Below are positions 1 through 7,714 of a DNA stretch of 8,290 nt, in pieces. Where the stretch lies: positions 1 to 8,290 of the forward strand of contig CAMQUV010000035.1 in NCBI GenBank assembly GCA_947037995.1, read 5' to 3'. Numbering within the stretch: the first letter of the stretch is position 1; every line of letters starts with the position of its first letter. Below the pieces are notes generated by a model. That model was not told the DNA's origin, made no database searches, and saw only the letters and a program-made list of their open reading frames with translations. Source of the DNA: an uncultured Rikenellaceae bacterium (GTDB lineage Bacteria; Bacteroidota; Bacteroidia; Bacteroidales; Rikenellaceae). A program made the translations under genes and the position numbers.

Positions 1-898
1 TTTTATCGGCCTGCGAGAAGTGTTGAATAATTTCATTTTTGCCTTGCGTAATAGCGCATTGCGAGAAGTTTGCCGAGTTGACGGCTTTGATTTTAATTTC
101 ACCAATTTGGACATCAAATTTCTCATCACCAAATCCATCTTCATAAAACACCGTAAAAGTCTGCCCTTTGGAGACACCGTGTTGTTGTCCGAGGTCTATC
201 ATCACATCTTTGCCAATCATTTTCACGATATTACAGGTAAGCGGAAACGCTCTAAGGAAGTAAAATTTGAATTGATTTTGGAGCGACAGCAGCGCTTCGT
301 CCATGGCTCTTTGTGGCGAGAACATAGGCGTTTTATTGGGTAGGCTTTGAAACCCTTGTGCATTAACAATCGTATTCGTAGCGGTATTATTCACAGAGAG
401 TTGCAGTCCAATCAGGGCTTTATAGCCAGCAACAGTATTATCGTGATTTTTGATTCTCACGAGGTCCAATTTCCTAACTTCAGATACAAGGATATATTCG
501 GCACCAAAAAACACAACGTCACCATTTTCGAGTACTTGCGTAGTAATAGTTTTAAGGTTGCTCTCATCACCGGCCATATCGTCAATTTCGTCATTAGATT
601 TGGCATCAAGTTTTCTATCTAGGAACTCTTCATTTTGCTGAAAATTCCGTTCCGCCATAACATCTTCATCCGTTCTACTAACAACGATAAATCTTTTGGA
701 TTCTCTGAGCACTTCGGTCAGTTTGAGTGTAATCGGCGCAAGATATTTCTGGTGCGTTTCGGTCTGCGATTTGGTCAACGGCACAGCAATAGTAGGCCTA
801 TGGTCCATCAGAGTAGTTTGCTGCGCAATAGCATCGCCAGATACAGCAGTAAAAGCAATAAGGGCAATAAGGGCAAATAATTTTCGGGCTCTATTCAT
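1..898 (-). CDS. Exported CsgG/LpoB-like protein with a FlgT-C-like C-terminal domain (3' end outside window)
   Basis: I translated the minus strand by hand: the frame is open from an ATG at 898 to the window edge, giving 299 residues without the C-terminus. Residues 1-26 form a signal peptide (basic MNRARK, hydrophobic LFALIALIAFTAV, cleavage probably after AIA). Residues 35-210 have the pattern of CsgG/LpoB-type periplasmic domains: a first strand TIAVPLT, a helix, 'ESKRFIVVSRTDED', later 'GAEYILVSEVRKL' and 'ALIGLQLSVNNTATNTIV'. Residues 220-290 ('GKDVMIDLGQQHGVSKGQTFTV', 'IGEIKIKAVNSAN') resemble the C-terminal beta domain of flagellar protein FlgT, although no flagellar gene is present. 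The protein probably acts in the periplasm or at the outer membrane. There is no lipobox cysteine, unlike true CsgG. It starts 17 bp after the upstream 228-aa gene stops, so the two are probably co-transcribed. Family assignment is from remembered motifs; the reading frame itself is certain. Confidence 0.8.
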   Translation of the reverse strand, partial: MNRARKLFALIALIAFTAVSGDAIAQQTTLMDHRPTIAVPLTKSQTETHQKYLAPITLKLTEVLRESKRFIVVSRTDEDVMAERNFQQNEEFLDRKLDAKSNDEIDDMAGDESNLKTITTQVLENGDVVFFGAEYILVSEVRKLDLVRIKNHDNTVAGYKALIGLQLSVNNTATNTIVNAQGFQSLPNKTPMFSPQRAMDEALLSLQNQFKFYFLRAFPLTCNIVKMIGKDVMIDLGQQHGVSKGQTFTVFYEDGFGDEKFDVQIGEIKIKAVNSANFSQCAITQGKNEIIQHFSQADK

Positions 899-917
899 AC
901 TCAGTTCAATTAATAAT

Positions 918-1604
918 TTAGTTTTCTTCAACAGATTTAAGCAATTCACGTTGTTGGCTGAGTATAGGAGTCGTTCTATCTATTTCGATAGTAAGCATTT
1001 TAAGGGCTGCCATAGATTTTTTGAGTTGTTTGATAGAGCCGTTAAGCAGGTTAGTCGGGTCAAGCGACAGGTCAACAACAGCGCTAGCGCCCGACACAAC
1101 AAGTAGTGCGCAATCAACTCCGAAGAGGGCGAATCGGGCTGAAATTTCGGCCCATTTAAGGTTAGTTGCTTTTTGGGTTCTAGGGTTACCGTTACCGTCG
1201 GTGATTTTCACTTCCGAAGTCACTCCATCGCCAGCGTCGGGAATTTGCACTACTTCGATTTTAATAAAGTTAATGCTATCATTAATAGTTTTGTAGCTCA
1301 TAAGCATAGTTTCGGCTTGCGCGCAGAAAAGGTCAACTGATTCGACACCACAAATTTTAACTGGCTCATATTCGAGCATAAACTCTTCAAAAGTGGGAGC
1401 ATCGGCGAGTCTCGCGGCACGTTTAGCTTCTTGTTCGGCTTTTTTATCAGCTTTTTTTTGCTCCGCTTGTTGCTCTTTCAAAAGTGCTTTTTCCTCTTTA
1501 GTCATTTTAACTTTCTCGGGTGGGTTAGAGTTTGATGCAATGCTAGCAACACTGAAAGATGTCGATAAAATAATAACTGAAATAAGTGTAAATATTCTCC
1601 TCAT
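918..1604 (-). CDS. Exported protein of unknown function with a Lys/Glu/Ala-rich segment
   Basis: This 228-residue protein matches no family I know. Residues 1-24 are a signal peptide (MRR, hydrophobic IFTLISVIILSTSFSVA, cleavage near ASIA or SVA). Residues 31-67 are a highly charged, Ala/Gln-rich helix (for example EEKALLKEQQAEQKKADKKA) that could be a coiled coil or a rigid spacer. A mixed region follows (70-150) with Cys85 and Cys94. Next is an apolar stretch, residues 157-180 (FALFGVDCALLVVSGASAVVDLS), which could be a buried helix or a membrane-inserting segment. The C-terminus (190-228) is an amphipathic helical region. The ATG at 1604 is chosen because the signal peptide begins there. 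The gene lies between ribD and the CsgG-like gene on the same strand; its closeness to the latter suggests the two exported products work together, which is inference only. Confidence 0.85.
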   Translation of the reverse strand: MRRIFTLISVIILSTSFSVASIASNSNPPEKVKMTKEEKALLKEQQAEQKKADKKAEQEAKRAARLADAPTFEEFMLEYEPVKICGVESVDLFCAQAETMLMSYKTINDSINFIKIEVVQIPDAGDGVTSEVKITDGNGNPRTQKATNLKWAEISARFALFGVDCALLVVSGASAVVDLSLDPTNLLNGSIKQLKKSMAALKMLTIEIDRTTPILSQQRELLKSVEEN

Positions 1605-1643
1605 AGTGGTATTTGTTTAAATTGATAAATAATAATTATCTAA

Positions 1644-1675
1644 CAAAGATAAGAAAATTATGAGATTAACACAAT
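1644..1675 (-). promoter_or_regulatory. Putative promoter of the exported-protein gene pair
   Basis: On the minus strand TATCTTTG (1651 down to 1644) matches the Bacteroidota -7 element TAnnTTTG. An ATTG lies about 20 bp upstream, a plausible -33 element, just inside the 3' end of ribD. Transcription would begin roughly 35 nt before the ATG at 1604. The 53-bp gap after ribD is AT-rich and has no terminator-like hairpin with a T run, so read-through from ribD is also possible. A small inverted repeat (TTATC/GATAA, 1636-1652) overlaps the -7 element. Confidence 0.4.
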
Positions 1676-2746
1676 TTCAAGAGCTATATGTTCAATATTT
1701 GTATGAAAAACTTTACAGTTTTTTGTTGAGAGCCTAGGGGCGGCAACTCTATCGCTAATCTGCTCACCCTGGGCAACCTCCGCCAAAGTCTTAGCTCCAG
1801 TGTATATGTACGCCGCATCCCACAACCCAGCCGTGATAAATTCACCCAATAACTTTGCACCTCCCTCAACAATTAAAGACTGTACGCCTGACGTGTATAA
1901 AGAATCAACCACTTGCTGCACAGGTAGTTGTGAGCCCATAGAGCTAGTAATAGGCAATATTTTTGTGTTGGGGTGTTTTTTCTGTGCATTTTCGAGATTC
2001 TGGGGCGACGTAAAGAGCAATGATGGGGCTTGGTTGTCAAAAAAGTTGAAGCTGTCTGATAATTTCAAATCCCTGTCAATGGTGACTCTCAGTGGGTTTT
2101 TACCAACAAAGGCACGTACTGTCAACTCAGGATTATCACTCACAACAGTATCACTACCCACCATCACAGCACCCGAATGAGCGCGCTGCTTATGCACCAA
2201 CACACGACAGGCATAATTGGTGAACCATAGAGGCTTGCTCGAAGGTATTTTCGCACCGATATAACCATCGCTACTTTGCGCCCATTTCAGAATTATGTAA
2301 GGGCGTTTTTTTGTGTGGAACGTAAAAAAAGCAGCATTTAGACTGACGCATTCATCCTCAAGTACACCGGTTATGACCTCAATTCCAGCGTCTTTAAGTT
2401 TTTGCACACCTCGACCACTAACTTGTGAAAATGGGTCAATTGTCCCTATCACCACTTTTTTTATTTTTGAGTCAATAATCAGGTCAGCACAGGGGGGAGT
2501 TTTCCCCCAGTGCGAACAGGGCTCTAGCGTCACGTATATAGTAGATTTAGCAAGTAACTCTTTGTCTAACACCGAATTAACGGCATTGACTTCGGCGTGT
2601 GGGCCGCCGCATTTCTGATGAAAACCCTCACCGATTATCACACCATCGCAGACGATTACAGCACCCACCATAGGGTTCGGCGCGGCTTCTGCTTCACCAA
2701 GTTTTGCAAGTTGCAAAGCTCTTTTCATAAATTTTGTTTCATTCAT
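1658..2746 (-). CDS. ribD: Bifunctional riboflavin biosynthesis deaminase/reductase RibD
   Basis: RibD catalyses two consecutive cytoplasmic steps of riboflavin synthesis: deamination of the pyrimidine formed from GTP by RibA, then NADPH-dependent reduction of the ribosyl side chain. The N-terminal half is a CMP-deaminase-type zinc domain: APNPMVGAVIV near residues 22-32, zinc/catalytic HAE at 50-52 and PCSHWGKTPPC at 76-86, which supplies the two zinc cysteines. The reductase domain begins near residue 150 (RPYIILKWAQSSDGYIG) and continues with MVGSDTVVSDNPELTVR and SLIVEGGAKLLGEF. At 362 residues it is close to E. coli RibD and appears complete. I take the ATG at 2746, which begins MNETKFMKRALQLA. 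An in-frame TTG at 2773 would add nine residues and overlap the promoter elements. No other rib gene is present. It is divergent from prmC, and the two exported-protein genes follow it on the same strand. Confidence 0.95.
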   Translation of the reverse strand: MNETKFMKRALQLAKLGEAEAAPNPMVGAVIVCDGVIIGEGFHQKCGGPHAEVNAVNSVLDKELLAKSTIYVTLEPCSHWGKTPPCADLIIDSKIKKVVIGTIDPFSQVSGRGVQKLKDAGIEVITGVLEDECVSLNAAFFTFHTKKRPYIILKWAQSSDGYIGAKIPSSKPLWFTNYACRVLVHKQRAHSGAVMVGSDTVVSDNPELTVRAFVGKNPLRVTIDRDLKLSDSFNFFDNQAPSLLFTSPQNLENAQKKHPNTKILPITSSMGSQLPVQQVVDSLYTSGVQSLIVEGGAKLLGEFITAGLWDAAYIYTGAKTLAEVAQGEQISDRVAAPRLSTKNCKVFHTNIEHIALEIVLIS

Positions 2747-2768
2747 AACTACAAATGTATTATTTTTG
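2732..2768 (+). promoter_or_regulatory. Putative promoter of the prmC operon
   Basis: TATTTTTG at 2761-2768 matches the Bacteroidota -7 consensus TAnnTTTG on the plus strand, 26 bp before the prmC ATG. A TTTTG at 2732-2736 (24-bp spacer) or TTTC at 2737-2740 (20-bp spacer) could serve as the -33 element; neither is ideal. It is the only obvious promoter for the six overlapping plus-strand genes. The 10-bp palindrome TTTGTACAAA (2765-2774) overlaps its end and could be an operator. Confidence 0.4.
2752..2759 (-). promoter_or_regulatory. Possible -7 promoter element of ribD
   Basis: Read on the minus strand this is TACATTTG, a match to TAnnTTTG. It lies only five bases before the ribD ATG, so a transcript from it would have almost no leader. 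No well-spaced -33 TTG is visible. The match may be chance in this AT-rich 48-bp gap. Confidence 0.25.
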
Positions 2769-2794
2769 TACAAATAAATCGAATAAAAGTATCA

Positions 2795-3649
2795 ATGACA
2801 ATCAAAAAAGCATACCAGCACCTCAGCCAACATCTCCAGGCAGCGTACGAAAAAAGCGAAGCCCAAGCTATCGCAAGGCGCTTGTGGTCAGATAAATACA
2901 GCATCTCACAAATACAAATAATAACCGAAGGCGACACCATTTTCGAACACCAAAAGGAGCTCGAAGAAGATTTAGCCCTACTACTCGAACACACCCCAAT
3001 TCAACATATTATAGGTTTTGAGGAATTTATGGGACGAAATTTCAGCGTCACAAACAAGACCCTCATCCCACGCCCCGAAACCGAAGAGCTGGTAGAACTA
3101 ATAATCAAAGAGTTCGGCTCAAAATCACCATCGCGCACTACCCCATTAACAATACTAGATATCGGCACGGGAACAGCCGCGATAGCGATAACGCTAAACC
3201 TAGAACTCGAAAATTCAATAGTCACCGCCATAGACATCGACCCCGACACGCTCCAAATTGCCCGAAATAATGCCGTAAAACTGGGCGCAGAAATCGAATT
3301 TATAGAGGCCGATATACTGAAATTCGCACCCAAACAAACCTATGATATTATAGTGAGCAACCCACCATACGTAACGTTTGAACAGAAAAAAGTGATGCAC
3401 CCAAATGTCACCCTACACGAACCCGACAAGGCTCTGTATGTAGATGATAACGACCCTCTAATTTTTTACAGACGCATAGCCGAACTGTGCGCCGATACTC
3501 TGGAGAAATCGGGTGCGCTCTACTTTGAAATCAACGAAGACTATGGCACCGAAACAGCACAATTACTTGAACAGCAGGGTTTTGAAGACATAAGAATAAT
3601 AAAAGATTTTAACAATAAAGACAGAATAGTATGTGGGATAAAAAGATAG
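2795..3649 (+). CDS. prmC: Peptide chain release factor N5-glutamine methyltransferase PrmC
   Basis: PrmC (HemK) transfers a methyl group from S-adenosylmethionine to the glutamine of the GGQ motif in release factors RF1 and RF2, improving translation termination in the cytoplasm. The 284-residue protein has the expected order: a helical release-factor-binding N-domain (1-75), the linker motif with LIPRPETEELV (90-100), SAM-binding motif I LDIGTGT (121-127), the acidic loop AIDIDP (145-150), and the catalytic NPPY (189-192) that contacts the target glutamine. The length is normal. The ATG at 2795 (MTIKKAYQ) is preferred. The frame stays open upstream to 2597, but that stretch is antisense to ribD, Cys/His-rich and unlike PrmC. 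It is the first gene of the plus-strand operon, and its last 19 nt overlap recX in another frame. Confidence 0.95.
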   Translation: MTIKKAYQHLSQHLQAAYEKSEAQAIARRLWSDKYSISQIQIITEGDTIFEHQKELEEDLALLLEHTPIQHIIGFEEFMGRNFSVTNKTLIPRPETEELVELIIKEFGSKSPSRTTPLTILDIGTGTAAIAITLNLELENSIVTAIDIDPDTLQIARNNAVKLGAEIEFIEADILKFAPKQTYDIIVSNPPYVTFEQKKVMHPNVTLHEPDKALYVDDNDPLIFYRRIAELCADTLEKSGALYFEINEDYGTETAQLLEQQGFEDIRIIKDFNNKDRIVCGIKR

Positions 3650-4131
3650 AACAGATAACAAAGACGCCCGAAAAGGCACTCACCACCCTCAAATGGATGT
3701 GCTCACGACAAGAGCGGACACGCAAAACTTGCGTTGAATCGTTGAAACGGTGGAACGTGGAGGAGAAATTTCACGAAGAGATTCTGAGCGAACTGGAGCG
3801 CGAAAAATTCCTTGACGAATTGCGCTACACTACTATGTATATAAACGATAAAGTCAATTTTTATAAGTGGGGGAAATCCAAAATCATAACCAACCTTATA
3901 ATGAAAGGCGTCGACAAGGAGACTATCGAACAGGGCTTTGAAAACAGCGATTTCGACCAAGGCAATAGCCTAGATACACTTATCGAGCTGCTCCAGAAAA
4001 AAGAGCCTAAGGTCAACGCTCAAAACGACTACCAAAAACGCCAAAAACTAGCACAGTGGGCATATACACGAGGCTACTCATTCGAACATATTAACCGCGC
4101 ACTCGACAAAATCCTCACTAATGAAAATTAA
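3631..4131 (+). CDS. recX: RecX family regulatory protein
   Basis: RecX proteins bind RecA filaments and modulate, usually inhibit, recombinase and coprotease activity in the cytoplasm. This 166-residue protein shows the family's repeated three-helix pattern: 'ALTTLKWMCSRQERTRKTCVESLKRW' (15-40), then 'EEILSELEREKFLDELRYTTMYINDKVNFYKWGKSKIITNLIMKGVDKETIEQGF', which has the typical L..E.FLDE.RY...Y..DK and WGK.KI signatures, and a last helical repeat near 130-160. The length is normal for Bacteroidota RecX. The ATG at 3631 overlaps the end of prmC by 19 nt; the next methionine (residue 23) lies inside the first repeat, so the upstream start is favoured. recA is not in the window, so the placement is that of a housekeeping operon, not an SOS pair. 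Confidence 0.9.
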   Translation: MWDKKIEQITKTPEKALTTLKWMCSRQERTRKTCVESLKRWNVEEKFHEEILSELEREKFLDELRYTTMYINDKVNFYKWGKSKIITNLIMKGVDKETIEQGFENSDFDQGNSLDTLIELLQKKEPKVNAQNDYQKRQKLAQWAYTRGYSFEHINRALDKILTNEN

Positions 4132-5755
4132 ATTATCAATCACCCTAATACTCACACTATTATCTACTTACGCCTCTCAGGCACAATACCAAAGCCCGAT
4201 TGACTACACAATTGTACTGGCAGGTAACGTGGGCGAAATACGCTCCAACCACTTCCATAGCGGAATTGATTTGAAATCCCTCCGCGGCGCTAAAGCAAAC
4301 ATCTACGCTGTCAAAGAAGGGTATGTTTCGCGCATATCAATCTCGCCTGGTGGCTACGGCAAAGCACTCTATATCAAACATCCAAACGGCGCAACTTCAG
4401 TCTACGCACACCTTGATGGGTTCAACGCAAAACTGCAACAATATACTGAAAATCAACAGATTAAACGCAAATCATTCGCCATAAACCTATACCCGCCCAA
4501 AGACGCCCTCACCGTACACAAAGGAGAGCACATAGCGTATATGGGCAACACTGGTTCGTCGATGGGGCCCCACCTTCACCTCGAGATTAGAGACCAACAC
4601 AACAGCCCACTCAATCTACTTACCAAAAAATACTACCACGTACCCGACAAGATAGCCCCAACGCTCTACAAAGTATTAGTATATCAATGCGATACGATTC
4701 AGAACCTACCGACATTTACACTTACTCAGATAATCGAGGCACCGTTTAAAGACACTATTAAAATCTCAAATAAGAGCTATTTAGCCTACGAACTCATTGA
4801 CTATAAGGACGGTCGGACGAACACTATGGGAATTTATGGGATGGACCAAAAAATTGGAGGCAAGACTAATTTTAGCTTCAAAATCGACAAAATAAACTAC
4901 GCGACGTCGAGGTATCTGAACGCCCTGATACAGTATGACGAACATAAAGCCAGCCGAAAACACGTACTGCGCAGCTATGTTTCGCCCAACAATTTGCTCG
5001 AGATATACGACAATGTGACAGACAGAGGGCTAATCTCTCCGGCAGATACTATCCAGAAAATTAGCACTACCCTATTCGACGATAACGCCAACTCATCGAC
5101 CCATCGTTTCACTGTCGCAAAATCGCCAATAATCCGCACCCGCGCAACGCTTCCCGAAGATTACATTGTGGCCAACTGCACCAAAGACAACCGCATTATC
5201 CGTACCGACACGGAGATTTCTATACCGGGACGCTCGCTCTATCAAAACGAAATTTTAGAGGTTCGCAAGACCGATAGTACGCTAACAATTGGGTCGAACA
5301 AGACCGCTTTACAGAACAATATATATGTAAAAATCAAGAAATTGATACCGTTCGAGCTTCAGGATAAGTTACTCGTGGGGCGTAAAGTTGGAAAATACCT
5401 AGCGACTTGCGTATCGCATTATCGTTTTGGCGAAATATCGTTCAAGACGCGCGATTTGGGTCAGTTCGTGATTACCTACGACACTATCCCCCCAAGGATA
5501 CGCCCAGTATTTGCAGAGGGCAGGATTATTAACACCGACGAACTTCGCTTTCACATAAGCGACAATCTTTCGGCCATAAAAAAATACAATGTTTATGTCG
5601 ATGGGAAATGGGTTATCGGCGAATACGATTCAAAATACGGCAGACTTTTCATCAATATAGTCCGCAAACTCGCTCCTCAGACCCACAACGTAAGAGTAGA
5701 ATTAGAGGATGCAAAAGGCAATAAAAACTCACTTAATATAGAATACAAATGGTAA
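4121..5755 (+). CDS. Exported M23 (LytM-type) zinc metallopeptidase with a long C-terminal region
   Basis: M23 enzymes cut peptide cross-links in peptidoglycan. This 544-residue protein begins with a signal peptide (MKIKLSITLILTLLSTYASQA, cleavage after about residue 21). The peptidase domain follows directly (about 35-165). HFHSGID gives zinc ligands His46 and Asp50, YAHLDG gives catalytic His97, and HLHLEIRD gives His151 and ligand His153. All the LytM active-site residues are therefore present and the enzyme should be active. A Lys/Gln-rich insertion (104-125) separates the His97 motif from 'VHKGEHIAYMGNTGSSMGPH'. The remaining 370 residues are beta-rich and of no domain I can name; they may position the enzyme in the periplasm or bind a substrate or partner. 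Its start overlaps recX by 11 nt and its stop overlaps cutC by 7 nt. There is no lipobox and no C-terminal secretion tag. Confidence 0.92.
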   Translation: MKIKLSITLILTLLSTYASQAQYQSPIDYTIVLAGNVGEIRSNHFHSGIDLKSLRGAKANIYAVKEGYVSRISISPGGYGKALYIKHPNGATSVYAHLDGFNAKLQQYTENQQIKRKSFAINLYPPKDALTVHKGEHIAYMGNTGSSMGPHLHLEIRDQHNSPLNLLTKKYYHVPDKIAPTLYKVLVYQCDTIQNLPTFTLTQIIEAPFKDTIKISNKSYLAYELIDYKDGRTNTMGIYGMDQKIGGKTNFSFKIDKINYATSRYLNALIQYDEHKASRKHVLRSYVSPNNLLEIYDNVTDRGLISPADTIQKISTTLFDDNANSSTHRFTVAKSPIIRTRATLPEDYIVANCTKDNRIIRTDTEISIPGRSLYQNEILEVRKTDSTLTIGSNKTALQNNIYVKIKKLIPFELQDKLLVGRKVGKYLATCVSHYRFGEISFKTRDLGQFVITYDTIPPRIRPVFAEGRIINTDELRFHISDNLSAIKKYNVYVDGKWVIGEYDSKYGRLFINIVRKLAPQTHNVRVELEDAKGNKNSLNIEYKW

Positions 5756-6498
5756 ATCCGATTATCGAAGTGTGCGCCAACTCAACAAAGAGTTGCATCG
5801 AAGCACAAAAAGGTGGCGCTTTTCGCGTCGAATTATGTGCAGGAATTCCTGAGGGCGGAACCACCCCCAGCTTTGGCGAGATGATAACCGCTAGGCATAA
5901 CATACAAATAAAATTGAATATAATTATCCGACCACGAAGCGGGGATTTTCTATACAACGACAACGAAATTCAGGCAATGATTCACGACATCCAGGCTGCT
6001 AAAAACATTGGAGCGGATGGCGTTGTATTTGGGTGCCTCACGCCCGAAGGTGAAATAGATATGGAGAAAAATAGAGCCCTGATGAGCTTTTGCGAAGGAC
6101 TTTCAACCACATTCCACCGCGCTTTTGACGTAGCTAAAGACTCAAAAAAGGCACTCGAAGAGCTCATCGAACTCGGCTTCGACAGGGTTCTGACTTCGGG
6201 TCAATGCGCTACCGCTCCCGAGGGTAAGGAGACGCTCAAAAATCTTATCGCACAGGCCGCTAATCGTATCATAATAATGCCCGGGTGCGGAGTTAATGAA
6301 ACCAATATCGCCGAGCTAGCGCAATTTACAGGCGCACAAGAGTTCCATATGTCGGCGCGAAGTACGACACACAGTCAGATGGTATATCGCAACGAGAATG
6401 TTTCGATGGGCGGAGTTGTTAAAATAGACGAATTTAGTAACGATATAACCGACTCTAACAGGGTACAGTTATCAATAAAGGCGCTCCAAAATGTATAA
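5749..6498 (+). CDS. cutC: CutC family protein (copper homeostasis protein homologue)
   Basis: CutC is a TIM-barrel protein first linked to copper tolerance in E. coli. That role has been questioned, and the reaction catalysed is not established. The 249-residue product has the family signatures in order: IEVCANS (6-12), RVELCAGIPEGGTTPS (26-41), IIIRPRSGDF (58-67), GADGVVFGCL (88-97) followed by GEID, TFHRAFD (121-127), DRVLTSG (145-151), IIMPGCGV (175-182) and EFHMSAR (198-204). The length is typical and the protein appears complete and cytoplasmic. It overlaps the M23 gene by 7 nt and the flavoprotein gene by 8 nt, so its expression is tied to theirs. No copper-responsive regulator or transporter is nearby, so the context gives no support for a copper-specific role here. 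Confidence 0.93.
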   Translation: MVNPIIEVCANSTKSCIEAQKGGAFRVELCAGIPEGGTTPSFGEMITARHNIQIKLNIIIRPRSGDFLYNDNEIQAMIHDIQAAKNIGADGVVFGCLTPEGEIDMEKNRALMSFCEGLSTTFHRAFDVAKDSKKALEELIELGFDRVLTSGQCATAPEGKETLKNLIAQAANRIIIMPGCGVNETNIAELAQFTGAQEFHMSARSTTHSQMVYRNENVSMGGVVKIDEFSNDITDSNRVQLSIKALQNV

Positions 6499-7714
6499 TA
6501 CTATAATAATAGGGGCAGGTGTTTCAGGGCTAATTGCCGCCGGAAAAATAGCACAGTCAGGCAGAGATGTTGTAGTATTCGAAAAAATGGAAAGAACAGC
6601 ACGCAAGTTGCGTATTACGGGCAAGGGGCGATGTAATATCACCAATTTGACCCCCATTGAAAATCACCTTGAGAAGCTACGTTCACAGAACAGTGATTTC
6701 ATTCAACCAGCACTCCAAAACTTTGACAGTGAGGCTGTTGTCGCATTATTCGAACAGATAGGTGCCCCAACAACACTCGAACGCGGCGCACGCGTCTACC
6801 CTAAATCACAATCGGCAGTAGATGTAGCCCAAAGACTCACAACTTGGGCTGAGAAGCAAGGAGCTAAAATACAGTGTAACAGCGAAGTAGATAGTATTAT
6901 TAAGATTGAAAATGGCTTTTCGGTTAGTGTCTCGGGCAAGACTTATGAGTCTAAAAATATCATCGTCTCAACGGGCGGTGTCAGCTACCCAAAGACAGGT
7001 TCAACGGGCGATGGCTATGGTTTCGCTCACAATTTGGGGCACAATATAATACCTGTGCGCCCGTCACTTGTTGCTCTTCGAATCAACGAACAAATCCCCG
7101 ATATCGAATTAAAAAATACAGGCATAGCGCTGTTTATCAATAACATAGAGGCTGATAAACGTTTTGGCGATGTTGATTTTACTGACCGCGGTTTAGCAGG
7201 AGCAGCGACATTGCAACTCAGTAGACTGGCTGTTGATGCTATTTGCAACAACAATAAAGTTATTGCACAAATCGACTTAAAACCAGCACTTTCACACCTT
7301 AAAATTGTTAATAGGATTAACCGTGAGTTAGAGAATTTGCAGAGTGCTAGTTTCAAGGTATTGTTACAGAAATTGACGCCAAGTGCATTACATAGGAAGA
7401 TTTCGGCCGCTCTAAATATCTCTTTGACATCGCCGTTAAATAGGTTTCGTGACGTTGATATAGATACTCTTGCGACAACACTCAAGGGTCTATCTTTTAG
7501 TGTGACAGACTACGGAGGGTTCGGCGAAGCAATCGTCACAGCAGGTGGCATTGACACTCTTCAGGTAGAGGCCGGGAGTATGCAATCAAAATTGCACGAG
7601 GGTTTATATTTTTGCGGCGAGGTTCTTGATATAGATTCCGACACTGGAGGATACAACATACAATTGGCAATCTCTACAGCTGTATTGGCTGCAAAAAGCA
7701 TATTAGAGCGATGA
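6491..7714 (+). CDS. NAD(P)/FAD-dependent oxidoreductase of the BaiN/HI0933 (YhiN) family
   Basis: This 407-residue flavoprotein belongs to the HI0933-like family, which includes BaiN, proposed to act in bile-acid metabolism, and proteins annotated as aminoacetone oxidases. The physiological substrate of most members is unknown. Visible signatures are the N-terminal dinucleotide fold TIIIGAGVSGLIAAGKIA (GxGxxG at 8-13) ending in VVVFEK, the family hallmark RITGKGRCNITN (41-52), the second glycine motif STGGVSYPKTGSTGDGYG (about 160-177), and the C-terminal FAD-contact segment YFCGEVLDIDSDTGGYNIQLA (about 373-393). All expected blocks are present and the length is normal, so it should be a working cytoplasmic enzyme. 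It overlaps cutC by 8 nt, and its stop overlaps the next ATG by 4 nt (ATGA). A specific bile-acid role should not be assumed from the family alone. Confidence 0.93.
   Translation: MYNTIIIGAGVSGLIAAGKIAQSGRDVVVFEKMERTARKLRITGKGRCNITNLTPIENHLEKLRSQNSDFIQPALQNFDSEAVVALFEQIGAPTTLERGARVYPKSQSAVDVAQRLTTWAEKQGAKIQCNSEVDSIIKIENGFSVSVSGKTYESKNIIVSTGGVSYPKTGSTGDGYGFAHNLGHNIIPVRPSLVALRINEQIPDIELKNTGIALFINNIEADKRFGDVDFTDRGLAGAATLQLSRLAVDAICNNNKVIAQIDLKPALSHLKIVNRINRELENLQSASFKVLLQKLTPSALHRKISAALNISLTSPLNRFRDVDIDTLATTLKGLSFSVTDYGGFGEAIVTAGGIDTLQVEAGSMQSKLHEGLYFCGEVLDIDSDTGGYNIQLAISTAVLAAKSILER

Noticed and set aside
20..880. Several plus-strand open frames of 60-107 codons over the first 900 bases
   Set aside because: They are shadows of the minus-strand CsgG-like gene, whose continuous frame with signal peptide and recognisable domain pattern explains the region.
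1605..1657. TTATC/GATAA inverted repeat after ribD as a terminator
   Set aside because: The stem has only five base pairs, is A/T-rich with a seven-base loop, and lacks a T run; it fits better as part of the promoter region.
2597..2794. Upstream extension of the prmC frame (66 extra residues)
   Set aside because: It is antisense to the 5' end of ribD, Cys/His/Phe-rich and unlike the PrmC N-terminus; the ATG at 2795 gives a normal-length protein.
7027..7485. 152-codon minus-strand open frame inside the flavoprotein gene
   Set aside because: It lies wholly antisense to a well-supported enzyme gene and its Ser/Leu/Cys-rich translation has no recognisable motif.
5749..7714. cutC plus BaiN-like gene as a copper-resistance or bile-acid operon
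   Set aside because: No copper transporter, sensor or other bile-acid gene is present, and both families are common with uncertain function, so the names alone do not support either pathway.
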